NCBI GenBank assembly: GCA_937907035.1
Contig: CALCTX010000166.1
Coordinates: 1-5,983 of the forward strand
From: an uncultured Selenomonadales bacterium
Lineage (GTDB): Bacteria; Bacillota_C; Negativicutes; Selenomonadales; Selenomonadaceae
Reading direction: 5' to 3'
DNA: 5,983 bases
In this document: piece by piece, positions 1 through 5,983 of the stretch
Position numbering within the stretch: the stretch's first letter is position 1
Layout of the letters: each line of letters begins with the position of its first letter
Notes under the pieces: generated by a model
What the model was told of the DNA's origin: nothing
The model's database searches: none
What the model saw: the letters and a program-made list of their open reading frames with translations, nothing else
Position numbers and translations under genes: made by a program

Positions 1-29
1 TATGTGTAATTTATTAATAGTTAGAATAA

Positions 30-38
30 TGTTATAAT
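30..38 (+). promoter_or_regulatory. Extended -10 promoter for the six-gene unit
   Basis: TGTTATAAT is a perfect TGnTATAAT extended -10 element. The best -35 candidate at 17-bp spacing is TTTATT at 10-15, which matches only 3 of 6 consensus bases, so the TG extension probably carries recognition. Transcription would start near 45-47, leaving a leader of about 25 nt before the start codon at 72. The next promoter in the window (5563-5571) has the same architecture. The region is very AT-rich, so chance -10 matches are possible, but the position directly before the first gene supports the call. Confidence 0.7.
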
Positions 39-46
39 CTTAATAA
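32..46. promoter_or_regulatory. Candidate PerR/Fur-family operator (7-1-7 inverted repeat)
   Basis: TTATAATCTTAATAA matches the known PerR box TTATAATnATTATAA at 12 of the 14 defined positions. The left half is identical and the right half has two mismatches. Flanking G31 and C47 extend the symmetry. The site covers the -10 element and the probable start of transcription, where a bound repressor would block initiation. Six of the matches come free from the TATAAT box, and Fur and Zur sites share the 7-1-7 layout, so the regulator is an inference. The second promoter in this window matches only the left half. Confidence 0.4.
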
Positions 47-58
47 CAAATATATACG

Positions 59-66
59 GGAGGTGA
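59..66 (+). promoter_or_regulatory. Shine-Dalgarno that sets the gene 1 start
   Basis: GGAGGTGA is a full-length anti-16S match. It ends 5 nt before TTG at 72. An in-frame GTG at 63 lies inside this SD and so cannot be served by it. The site therefore argues for the TTG start and removes three residues from the longest reading frame. Confidence 0.8.
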
Positions 67-71
67 AAAGG

Positions 72-1766
72 TTGAAAGTTGTTATTATCGGCGGTGTTGC
101 CGGCGGAGCGTCAGCAGCGGCCAGATTGCGCAGATTGGACGAACAAGCAGAGATCATTATTTTGGAGCGGTCCGGATATGTCTCATACGCTAATTGCGGG
201 TTGCCATATTATATTGGCGGAGTGATAAAAGATGAGAGTGAGCTGACACTGAAGACACCGGAAAGTTTTTGGGAACGATTTCGTATTGAGGCCCGGGTAC
301 ATCATGAAGTTACTGATATCGATCCGGAGAATAAGATCGTTACGGTTCGCTGTCCGGATACCGGCAAAACGTATACGGAAAGTTATGATAAATTGTTGCT
401 TTCACCTGGGGCCCGGCCAACAGTTCCGGATATTGAAGGCGTGAATTTGCCTCGGGTATTTTCGTTGCGTACAGTAGAAGACACGTTGCGGATAAGAAAA
501 TTTATTGAAACGAAGCAGCCAAAATCAGTTGTGATTGCCGGGGGCGGATATATCGGGATCGAAATGGCTGAGAATCTTTGTATGTCAGGTATGAAAGTGA
601 CTATAGTACAACGCCCTGAACAGCTTTTGGCGCCACTTGATGAGGATATGGCAGCCTTTGTTCATACGAAACTTCGAAATAAGGGTGTGTCTTTGAAATT
701 TGGCAGTACGGTGCAAGGATTTGAAGAAGAAGGCAATCAGATCAGGACCACGCTGAAAGATGATTGTCCGCTTATTTCCGATATGGTTATTTTAGCAGTC
801 GGAGTAACGCCGGATACAGCTTTGGCAAAAGCGGCCGGATTGAAACGTGGCATTAAGGGCAGTATTGTTGTCAATGAAAAGATGGAAACATCTGTCACAG
901 ATATTTATGCAGTTGGCGATGCCGTTCAGGTTAAAAATTATGTGACGGGTGAAGATGCACTGATTTCATTGGCCGGGCCGGCTAATAAACAAGGTCGTAT
1001 TGCAGCTGATAATATTTGTGGCAGAGAGAGCCGTTTTACAGGATCCATGGGTTCGTCGATCATAAAATTATTTGATATGACGGTAGCGATGACCGGTATC
1101 AACGAAAAAACAGCAAATGCAGCAGGAATTCCGGTTGAGACAGCGATCCTTTCTCCAGCTTCTCATGCGACTTATTATCCGGGCGGTAAAGCAATGACGA
1201 TGAAGGTCATTTGCAATAAAAATACACATAAACTGATAGGGGCACAGATAATCGGCTATGAAGGAACGGACAAGCGGATTGATGTGTTGGCTACAGCAAT
1301 TCATGCCGGAATGAAAGGCCCTGAACTAAAAGAACTTGACCTTGCTTATGCACCGCCATATTCTTCAGCCAAGGATCCGGTAAATATGGCTGGATTTGTG
1401 CTGGAAAATCTTTTTGGCGGTTTGGTAAAGCAGGTTCGTTTTAAGGACATCATTGCGTTGCCTCGTGATGGCAGTGTAACGCTTCTTGATACCAGAATGA
1501 CTTCGGAATATGCGCGTGGTCATGCAGACGGTTTTATAAATATTCCTTTAGATGAGTTGCGGGAGCGGATAAAGGAGATTCCGGTAAATAAACCGGTATA
1601 TGTTATGTGTCAGAGCGGAGTGCGCAGTTATATAGCCTGTCGGATACTTACCCAGAATGGTTATGACAGCTATAACTGTTCCGGCGGTTATGCGTTTTAC
1701 AATGCAGTAATGAATAATGTTTTAGCTTCAAAAGAAATTTATCCCTGCGGAATGGAGAAAAAATAA
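72..1766 (+). CDS. CoA-disulfide / polysulfide reductase with C-terminal rhodanese domain (CoADR-Rhd type)
   Basis: FAD- and NAD(P)H-dependent cytoplasmic reductase of the single-cysteine class. Family members reduce CoA disulfide, CoA persulfide or polysulfide. With the TTG start (see the SD entry) it is 564 aa. An N-terminal FAD-binding GGVAGGASAA segment (about 7-16) is followed by SYANCGLPYYIGG with the redox cysteine C42. The NAD(P)H-binding GGGYIG is at about 157-162 and the second FAD motif YAVGDA at about 279-284. The dimerisation domain contains YAPPYSSAKDPVN at about 426-438. The rhodanese domain (about 458-555) carries the loop CQSGVRS with persulfide-forming C513. The fusion would let the rhodanese pass sulfane sulfur to the reductase centre. 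Length and motif set match full-length CoADR-Rhd proteins, with no key residue missing. Gene 2 starts 15 nt downstream. Substrate choice (CoA disulfide, polysulfide, or NADH oxidase activity) cannot be read from sequence alone. Confidence 0.93.
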   Translation: MKVVIIGGVAGGASAAARLRRLDEQAEIIILERSGYVSYANCGLPYYIGGVIKDESELTLKTPESFWERFRIEARVHHEVTDIDPENKIVTVRCPDTGKTYTESYDKLLLSPGARPTVPDIEGVNLPRVFSLRTVEDTLRIRKFIETKQPKSVVIAGGGYIGIEMAENLCMSGMKVTIVQRPEQLLAPLDEDMAAFVHTKLRNKGVSLKFGSTVQGFEEEGNQIRTTLKDDCPLISDMVILAVGVTPDTALAKAAGLKRGIKGSIVVNEKMETSVTDIYAVGDAVQVKNYVTGEDALISLAGPANKQGRIAADNICGRESRFTGSMGSSIIKLFDMTVAMTGINEKTANAAGIPVETAILSPASHATYYPGGKAMTMKVICNKNTHKLIGAQIIGYEGTDKRIDVLATAIHAGMKGPELKELDLAYAPPYSSAKDPVNMAGFVLENLFGGLVKQVRFKDIIALPRDGSVTLLDTRMTSEYARGHADGFINIPLDELRERIKEIPVNKPVYVMCQSGVRSYIACRILTQNGYDSYNCSGGYAFYNAVMNNVLASKEIYPCGMEKK

Positions 1767-1781
1767 TAAGGAGGGTTTATC

Positions 1782-2228
1782 ATGAGTGAATTCAGTGAAA
1801 AAATGGGAATGGCAGCAGGAAATAATTTTAAAGGCGGTTATAATTGCTGTGAGGCGATTGTGGAGACATTTCGTAAAGAAGCCGGCGTAAATATTGATGA
1901 CAACGCATTTCGGCTTTGTTCCGGATTCGGCGGCGGGATTGGTCATGCCCGGGATCTGTGCGGAGCAGTAACCGGTTCGGTCATGGTAATAAATACGCTT
2001 ATCGGCAGAGATAAACCGGCAGATAAACCTTTGGCTGAAATTTATCCGGTAACATTAGAATTTCATAAGCGTTTTGAAGCAGAGTTTGGTTCGTGCAAAT
2101 GCGGTGATCTGATGCAGTTTGAATTTAATACCAAAGATCATCTTAAGAACTGTCTTAAACTGGTAAATAAAGTAGCTAAATTCCTGGCTGAGTTTTTGGA
2201 AGAAAAAGGGCTGCTGGCGGCTAAATAA
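1782..2228 (+). CDS. C_GCAxxG_C_C family cysteine-rich, putatively redox-active protein
   Basis: A 148-aa protein of the C_GCAxxG_C_C family (TIGR01909/PF09719), thought to be redox-active or metal-binding but without a settled biochemical role. Visible marks are the tandem C22-C23 in a YNCCEA segment, C46 before a GFGGGIG glycine loop, CGAVTG with C60 (the family-defining C-G-A-x-x-G), C105 and C107 in SCKCGDL, and C124 in the C-terminal helix (KNCLKLV). There is no signal peptide, so it is cytoplasmic. AAGGAGGG at 1768-1775 sits 6 nt before the ATG. The 15-nt gap to the disulfide reductase gene points to co-expression. A partnership in thiol or persulfide chemistry is reasonable inference but unproven. 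Length is normal for the family and the frame is intact. Confidence 0.88.
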   Translation: MSEFSEKMGMAAGNNFKGGYNCCEAIVETFRKEAGVNIDDNAFRLCSGFGGGIGHARDLCGAVTGSVMVINTLIGRDKPADKPLAEIYPVTLEFHKRFEAEFGSCKCGDLMQFEFNTKDHLKNCLKLVNKVAKFLAEFLEEKGLLAAK

Positions 2229-2258
2229 AAGAGAAAATTCAAAGAGGAGCCTGAATGA

Positions 2259-3956
2259 ATGAAAAAACTCGTACAAAAGATACTTAGTGGTTTGGTGATA
2301 GCCGGTTCCTTGCTGGCAATACAGCCTGCTTGGGCGGCAGTGCCGGCTTCACCGGAGGAAAATAATGAATATACCGTTACCTGTACTAATGGTACGTTTA
2401 TCGGTACAACAGAGCAGGAAACCGGCGTCGTTACGTTTAAAGGGATTCCGTTTGCTGAGCAGCCGGTCGGAAAACTACGCTGGAAAGCTCCGGAACCTGC
2501 CCGGGAAAGCAGTGCTGTATTCAAAGCTCAGGAATATGGTCCGATATCGTTCCAGTTGCCAAATCCGTATAATGGGATGACAGCAGAAAAAATGGGCGAG
2601 GATTGTCTCAATCTCAATATCTGGACCAGTGATCTAAAAAAACAGAAAAAGCCGGTAATGGTTTGGATCCACGGCGGGATATATGCCACTGATGATGCTT
2701 CCAGTGCGATGTACAATGGTCAGTTTTTGGCTGACACGTATAAAGACCTTGTGGTCGTAACTGTAAATTACCGCTTGGGTGCATTCGGGTTTATTGATCT
2801 TTCCATGCTTGATGGCGGTGAAAAATATCCTGACAGCCAATATCTTGGTTATCTTGATGTCAAAGAATCACTCAGCTGGATCAAAAAGAATATCGAAGCC
2901 TTTGGCGGTGATCCGGAGAACATTACTGTTTTCGGAGAATCTGTCGGAGGAACTTTGGTTGATTGCCTGATGAGTGACAAAACAACCGAAGGCCTTTTCC
3001 AGCATGCTATTTCTCAGTCCGGTCCGCACGTGCTGATGTTTGCTCAGCATCATTATGATGAAAATAAACAAACCGAGAAGATAATGCAAGCTGTCGGAGC
3101 TGAAACGTTAGCTGATCTGCAGGGAATCTCCGCTGAAAAATTTATCGAATTGTATTGTATTCCGGTAGCGGATGAAGGTCGGGTCGGGCCTGTCAACTGT
3201 TTGGCTTTTTTAAACGGTTATCCTTTGCGGGGAGGAAATTCACCGATTCCGGCGGATATGCCTTTAGCAATTGAAAACGGGGTCAATAAAGACGTTGATT
3301 ACATTATTGGTACGAATGCGAATGAGAACCGTTATTTGATGAGTTTGATGGGAAAAGCTTCTTTTGACGAAAATATATTGGCTTTTGTGGAATTTCAGGA
3401 TCGGAGTATTGAAAAGTTCCGCAAAAGGATTACGGCTGAAGAAAATCGTAAACTTGACCGATATTTGCAGATGCCGATTTTCCCGGAAGACAGATACAGT
3501 GCTCAGTACAAAGAAATATGGCGGCATAATGAGTTCCTCAATGAGCGAATATTCCGGATGCCGGCGGTCAGGCTGGCCGAAGCCCATGTAAAAGCTGGCG
3601 GAAAAGGCAAAACCTATATGTATTATTTTTGCAAGCCGGTAGAAACGCTCGACTTTTTTAAAGCAGTCCATGGCTGCGAGATAGCGTATGTATTTAATAA
3701 TGTCAATATTTCAGCTCAACCGGGATATGAATATCAGGGGCATATTGATGGTGATCTGGCGGCTAAAATTTCTGCTTCCTGGGCTAATTTTGCCCGGACC
3801 GGTGATCCTTCAATAAGTACATTAAAATGGAAAGCATATGACCTTGATGACCGGGAAACTATGACAGTAGGTGCGGACAGCTCGCTGCAGATGGTAAAAG
3901 ATCCCAAAGGGCAGGAACGAAAACTCTTAATGTTTACCAATGATTATGATATCTGA
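2259..3956 (+). CDS. Exported type-B carboxylesterase (alpha/beta hydrolase, PF00135)
   Basis: A 565-aa esterase of the para-nitrobenzyl esterase/cholinesterase superfamily, expected to hydrolyse carboxylic esters outside the cytoplasm. A Sec signal peptide (MKK start, hydrophobic core about 9-21, AWA at 24-26) is probably cleaved after A26. EDCLNLNIW at 114-122 is the type-B signature. The triad is nucleophile S228 in GESVGG, E356 in GTNANEN, and H471 in [11 protein letters not shown]. The usual HGGGF oxyanion loop reads HGGIY (138-142) and GESAG reads GESVG, so two oxyanion-hole positions carry bulky residues. The mature protein keeps seven cysteines. The start at 2259 is served by AGAGGAG (2243-2249); an ATG at 2255 is in another frame. 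It lies 30 nt after gene 2 and 23 nt before gene 4. The natural substrate is unknown. Confidence 0.9.
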   Translation: MKKLVQKILSGLVIAGSLLAIQPAWAAVPASPEENNEYTVTCTNGTFIGTTEQETGVVTFKGIPFAEQPVGKLRWKAPEPARESSAVFKAQEYGPISFQLPNPYNGMTAEKMGEDCLNLNIWTSDLKKQKKPVMVWIHGGIYATDDASSAMYNGQFLADTYKDLVVVTVNYRLGAFGFIDLSMLDGGEKYPDSQYLGYLDVKESLSWIKKNIEAFGGDPENITVFGESVGGTLVDCLMSDKTTEGLFQHAISQSGPHVLMFAQHHYDENKQTEKIMQAVGAETLADLQGISAEKFIELYCIPVADEGRVGPVNCLAFLNGYPLRGGNSPIPADMPLAIENGVNKDVDYIIGTNANENRYLMSLMGKASFDENILAFVEFQDRSIEKFRKRITAEENRKLDRYLQMPIFPEDRYSAQYKEIWRHNEFLNERIFRMPAVRLAEAHVKAGGKGKTYMYYFCKPVETLDFFKAVHGCEIAYVFNNVNISAQPGYEYQGHIDGDLAAKISASWANFARTGDPSISTLKWKAYDLDDRETMTVGADSSLQMVKDPKGQERKLLMFTNDYDI

Positions 3957-3979
3957 TAATATTTAAGGAGGGATTTGCA

Positions 3980-4330
3980 ATGTTTTTTGATAATGATGAA
4001 GGAATGGACCTTATCGTAACGACAACACCGGGAATTGAAGGGAAAAGTATTATTGAATATAAAGGGATTGTTTTTGGTGAAGTTGTATCCGGGGTAAATT
4101 TCCTCAAGGATAAGATTGCCAGTCTGACCGATACTTTTGGTGGTCGGAGCGGAACTTATGAAGGCGAATTGCAGGATGCCCGGGACAAAGCAGTGGAAGA
4201 AATGTGCCAACGGGCCGTAAAACTTGGGGCAAATGCCGTTGTCGGTGTTGATGTTGATTATGAAGTGCTGGGCAAGGACAACGGAATGCTGATGGTAAGT
4301 GTTTCCGGAACGGCTGTCGTAGTTGAATAA
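3980..4330 (+). CDS. ybjQ: YbjQ family (UPF0145) protein
   Basis: A 116-aa protein matching the YbjQ/UPF0145 family (PF01906), small proteins that form ring-like oligomers and lack a firmly established function. Family features seen are the N-terminal strand [14 protein letters not shown], the [16 protein letters not shown] segment, the central [15 protein letters not shown] helix start at about 54-68, the helical [25 protein letters not shown] stretch, and a C-terminal [10 protein letters not shown] strand. Length is about normal. ATG 3980 is chosen because AAGGAGGG (3965-3972) lies 7 nt upstream; M9 (4004) is a possible but unsupported alternative. No signal peptide is present. The SYLF gene follows after 12 nt, so the two are almost certainly co-translated. 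Confidence 0.92.
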   Translation: MFFDNDEGMDLIVTTTPGIEGKSIIEYKGIVFGEVVSGVNFLKDKIASLTDTFGGRSGTYEGELQDARDKAVEEMCQRAVKLGANAVVGVDVDYEVLGKDNGMLMVSVSGTAVVVE

Positions 4331-4342
4331 TGGGGGAGCTTT

Positions 4343-4924
4343 ATGACAAAATATATCAGCAGAATTTCTATTTGTTTGGTACTTTTATTGACGCTCTTTA
4401 CATCCGCAGTATCGGCGAAAAGCCTTGAGGCAAAACGGGCTGAGCTTGAGCACAAAGTTGAAACTACCCTGGAAAAATTTTATGAGATAAATCCTGAGGC
4501 AAGAGTTGCCGTAGAAGGCAATGTCGGCTATGCGGTATTTGCCGGAACAAGCACTCAGCTTGGATTTTTGGGTTCTTCTCATATGCGGGGAATGGCGATC
4601 AACAATCAAACCGGCGAACAAGTCTATATGAAGGGTGGCGAAGCCCAAGTAGGTTTGGGCATCGGCATTAAAGAATACTCATTGGTATTTGTATTTTGTA
4701 CTGAAGAAGCCTGGGAAAATTTTATCAGTAAGAAATGGTCAGTCGGTGGCACTGCAAACGTTGATGCCAATGATGGTGTTACTGGCGGCGGATTAGACGG
4801 AGCCTCCCGTGTTGACAGTGATATTTACGTTTTTCAGTTTACGACCAAGGGGTTAGCGGCACAGGTCGGCATTACGGGGACATACTATACAAAAGACGAC
4901 GATTATTATGAGAAAAAGAAATAG
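4343..4924 (+). CDS. Exported SYLF (Ysc84-type) lipid-binding domain protein
   Basis: A 193-aa protein with a signal peptide (hydrophobic core about 9-22, VSA at 23-25, cleavage likely after A25) and a SYLF/Ysc84-like domain (PF04366). After a charged helix (about 26-48) come NPEARVAVEGNVGYAVFAG and GEQVYMKGGEAQVGLGIGIKEYSLVFVF. These fit the family pattern of a GYAVF strand followed by a glycine-rich segment and a hydrophobic strand. A second glycine-rich run (about 134-153) precedes the final strands, and the tail is strongly charged. Eukaryotic SYLF domains bind phosphoinositides; bacterial members are assumed to be envelope proteins, with unknown ligands. The SD is GGGGGAG (4332-4338), only 4 nt before ATG. 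C11 is inside the hydrophobic core and is not a lipobox. The family call is good but the sequence is divergent toward the C-terminus. Confidence 0.78.
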   Translation: MTKYISRISICLVLLLTLFTSAVSAKSLEAKRAELEHKVETTLEKFYEINPEARVAVEGNVGYAVFAGTSTQLGFLGSSHMRGMAINNQTGEQVYMKGGEAQVGLGIGIKEYSLVFVFCTEEAWENFISKKWSVGGTANVDANDGVTGGGLDGASRVDSDIYVFQFTTKGLAAQVGITGTYYTKDDDYYEKKK

Positions 4925-4975
4925 CCGGTTTGTTAGAAATATTACAGAGAAAATAATTTTTCAGGAGGGATAGAT

Positions 4976-5479
4976 ATGGCAAATTTTTGCAGTCATTGTG
5001 GGCAGTCTTTAGCACCTGAGGCAAAGTTTTGTCCGGGGTGTGGGGCTCCTGTGGCAGAAACCAAAGCGGGTGATACATTCGCAGCCGAAGCAGATGCTTT
5101 TGAAAATTACAGTAACGTTCGTAACGATTCTCATGAAAATGTATATGTACCGGATAAGGGCATTAAGGAAATGTTCTTTCGCTATGATAACCGGCTCAAC
5201 CGTTGGCCGTATTTTTGCCGGTCGATCATTGTGAGCATAGTTATCTGCATTCTGTCAAAGCTCATTGGCAATGCGCATCCGGTTATAATGGCTTATATCA
5301 GCCTGGTGATGACGTTGCCGCTTTTGATCAGACGCTGGCATGACCTCGGCAAATCCGGTTGGTGGGTGCTGGTGGCGTATGTTCCAATCGCCAATTTCTT
5401 TGCCGGTCTGTATCTGCTCTTTGCTAAGGGAGATGAGGGACCCAATGAATATGGACCGGATCCGCTTGGCAGACGATGA
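4976..5479 (+). CDS. Membrane protein with N-terminal zinc ribbon and DUF805 domain
   Basis: A 167-aa two-part protein. Residues 1-25 form a zinc ribbon with C5-x2-C8 and C19-x2-C22. An acidic, probably disordered linker (about 28-60) follows. The rest is a DUF805 domain (PF05656): RYDNRLNRWPYF at about 69-80 stands in for the usual amphipathic FxGRxxRxxYW entry, hydrophobic segments lie at about 82-97, 103-117 and 130-149, the diagnostic RRWHDLGKSGWW is at 119-130, and GPNEYGPDPLG ends the protein. DUF805 has no established biochemical function; zinc-ribbon fusions suggest a cytoplasmic sensing or docking head. AGGAGGG (4963-4969) lies 6 nt before ATG. The 51-nt gap to the SYLF gene has no terminator, so it is probably the last gene of the unit, which ends at the hairpin 46 nt downstream. 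Confidence 0.9.
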   Translation: MANFCSHCGQSLAPEAKFCPGCGAPVAETKAGDTFAAEADAFENYSNVRNDSHENVYVPDKGIKEMFFRYDNRLNRWPYFCRSIIVSIVICILSKLIGNAHPVIMAYISLVMTLPLLIRRWHDLGKSGWWVLVAYVPIANFFAGLYLLFAKGDEGPNEYGPDPLGRR

Positions 5480-5524
5480 GATTCAGTGGTGCAATGCGAT
5501 TAAAAATAAAGATGTAAATAAGAC

Positions 5525-5561
5525 AAAATCCCTTAGAACAGAAAATGTTCTGAGGGATTTT
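5525..5561. terminator. Hairpin terminator closing the six-gene unit, possibly bidirectional
   Basis: Arms AAAATCCCTTAGAACA (5525-5540) and TGTTCTGAGGGATTTT (5546-5561) pair over 16 positions with a single T-G wobble, around a 5-nt GAAAA loop. On the plus strand the only U run is the four Ts at the base of the stem, followed by GTGG, so termination may be incomplete. On the minus strand the stem runs into ATTTTGTCTTATTT, a better U-rich tail, although no minus-strand gene is visible nearby. The stem itself is long and unmistakable. Confidence 0.78.
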
Positions 5562-5562
5562 G

Positions 5563-5571
5563 TGGTATAAT
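5563..5571 (+). promoter_or_regulatory. Extended -10 promoter for the alkyl sulfatase gene
   Basis: TGGTATAAT is a perfect TGnTATAAT element lying immediately after the terminator stem. No TTGACA-like -35 is seen at 16-18 bp; that position falls in the loop and right arm of the hairpin. Transcription would start near 5578, about 24 nt before the ATG at 5602. A short inverted repeat TAAT-N5-ATTA (5568-5580) overlaps the start region but is too weak to call as an operator. This promoter implies that gene 7 can be expressed separately from genes 1-6. Confidence 0.65.
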
Positions 5572-5601
5572 TAAGTATTAGAAGGAAAAGGAGGAAAATT
5601 T

Positions 5602-5983
5602 ATGGCAATGATAAAATACAGCGTACTGGCCTTCTTATGTGCAGCGGCCTTTCCGTTGTGTGCCTGTGCGGCAGATAATACAGTAAAAGATGCTACAGCA
5701 GCGACCATAGCAGCCAATTCAGCCTGGTATAACAAACTGAATTTTAACGACAGATCCGAACAGGAAAATGCTGTGCGGGGACTTATCGATGCGCCGAAAA
5801 CTTTAGAGATAGTTGATAAAAAAGATGGCTCGGTTGTCTGGTCTCAGACTGCGTTTGCTTTTGTAGACAAATACCAGAAGGCTCCGGCTACAGTCAATCC
5901 AAGTCTGTGGGAAGATACGGTAAATAATCATGCCTATGGTTTGTTTGAAGTCAAGAAAGGGATATATCAGGTAAGAGGCTATG
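5602..5983 (+). CDS. Exported SdsA-type alkyl sulfatase, N-terminal part (cut by window end)
   Basis: Begins at ATG 5602 with AAGGAGG (5588-5594) 7 nt upstream, and stays open to the window edge (127 complete codons). The export signal has a hydrophobic core at about 5-19. It could be cleaved by signal peptidase I at ACA-A (after A23), or lipidated at C22 if L19-C20-A21-C22 acts as an unusual lipobox. The mature start matches the N-terminal region of metallo-beta-lactamase-fold alkyl sulfatases: TAATIAANSAWYNKLNF, then NAVRGLIDAP, DGSVVWSQTAFAF, the hallmark ATVNPSLW (96-103), and YGLFEVKKGIYQVRGY at the edge. Relatives hydrolyse long-chain alkyl sulfates such as dodecyl sulfate with two zinc ions and are about 600-660 aa. 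The HxHxDH metal site, dimerisation and C-terminal sterol-carrier-like domains would lie beyond the window, so activity cannot be judged. Confidence 0.88.
   Translation, partial: MAMIKYSVLAFLCAAAFPLCACAADNTVKDATAATIAANSAWYNKLNFNDRSEQENAVRGLIDAPKTLEIVDKKDGSVVWSQTAFAFVDKYQKAPATVNPSLWEDTVNNHAYGLFEVKKGIYQVRGY

Noticed and set aside
1..29. Leader examined for a riboswitch or the end of an upstream gene
   Set aside because: It is too short and AT-rich, with no conserved aptamer elements and no identifiable coding frame ending here.
2255..2257. Alternative ATG just before the esterase start
   Set aside because: It is in a different frame from the esterase. The ATG at 2259 gives a classic MKK signal peptide at normal SD spacing.
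2138..2524. Minus-strand open frame of 128 codons
   Set aside because: It lies opposite the end of gene 2, an intergenic gap and the conserved start of the esterase, and its translation resembles no known family. Treated as an antisense shadow.
3264..3671. Minus-strand open frame of 135 codons
   Set aside because: It is fully inside the esterase gene, whose plus-strand frame carries the catalytic Glu and runs to His. Its translation shows no recognisable domain.
4925..4975. Possible terminator or promoter between the SYLF and DUF805 genes
   Set aside because: The only pairing is GAAAA-TAAT-TTTTC, all A-T apart from one pair, and no convincing -10/-35 pair is present. Read as an ordinary intra-operon gap.
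5480..5524. Short spacer after gene 6, examined for a small gene or RNA
   Set aside because: It is only 45 nt of AT-rich sequence before the terminator, with no SD-start pair and no structure of its own.
5340..5570. Plus-strand open frame of 76 codons overlapping gene 6
   Set aside because: It starts inside the conserved DUF805 motif in another frame and reads through the terminator hairpin and the second -10 box.

Overview
The window is a short, almost gap-free run of seven plus-strand genes. The most likely source is an anaerobic or facultative Firmicute-type bacterium with an outer membrane, such as a member of the Negativicutes. That placement is an inference. It rests on strong AGGAGG-type ribosome binding sites before every gene, extended -10 promoters (TGnTATAAT), base composition that looks mid-40s % G+C by eye, and exported proteins of families common in Gram-negative envelopes (SYLF/Ysc84, periplasmic-type alkyl sulfatase). 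No species can be named.

Bases 1-71 hold a promoter. Its -10 element overlaps a 7-1-7 inverted repeat that matches the PerR/Fur-family operator at 12 of 14 positions. Genes 1-6 (72-5479) follow with gaps of 12-51 nt, no internal terminator and an SD before each, so they are probably one transcription unit. In order they are: a CoA-disulfide/polysulfide reductase fused to a rhodanese domain; a cysteine-rich C_GCAxxG_C_C family protein; an exported type-B carboxylesterase with an altered oxyanion-hole sequence; a YbjQ-family protein; an exported SYLF-domain protein; and a membrane protein with an N-terminal zinc ribbon and a DUF805 domain. A 16-bp hairpin (5525-5561) ends the unit.

A second extended -10 promoter (5563-5571) starts two bases after that hairpin and drives gene 7. 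Gene 7 is the N-terminal 127 codons of an exported SdsA-type alkyl sulfatase and runs off the right edge before its metal-binding motifs.

Functionally, genes 1-2 look like cytoplasmic thiol/persulfide redox proteins and fit possible peroxide control. Genes 3-6 look like an envelope group (exported hydrolase, lipid-associated SYLF protein, zinc-ribbon membrane protein). Gene 7 adds a second exported hydrolase acting on sulfate esters. That these form one stress response to amphipathic or oxidising compounds is a hypothesis from gene order only. No RNA genes, mobile elements, CRISPR arrays or long repeats were seen, and no stretch over 300 bases lacks a gene.
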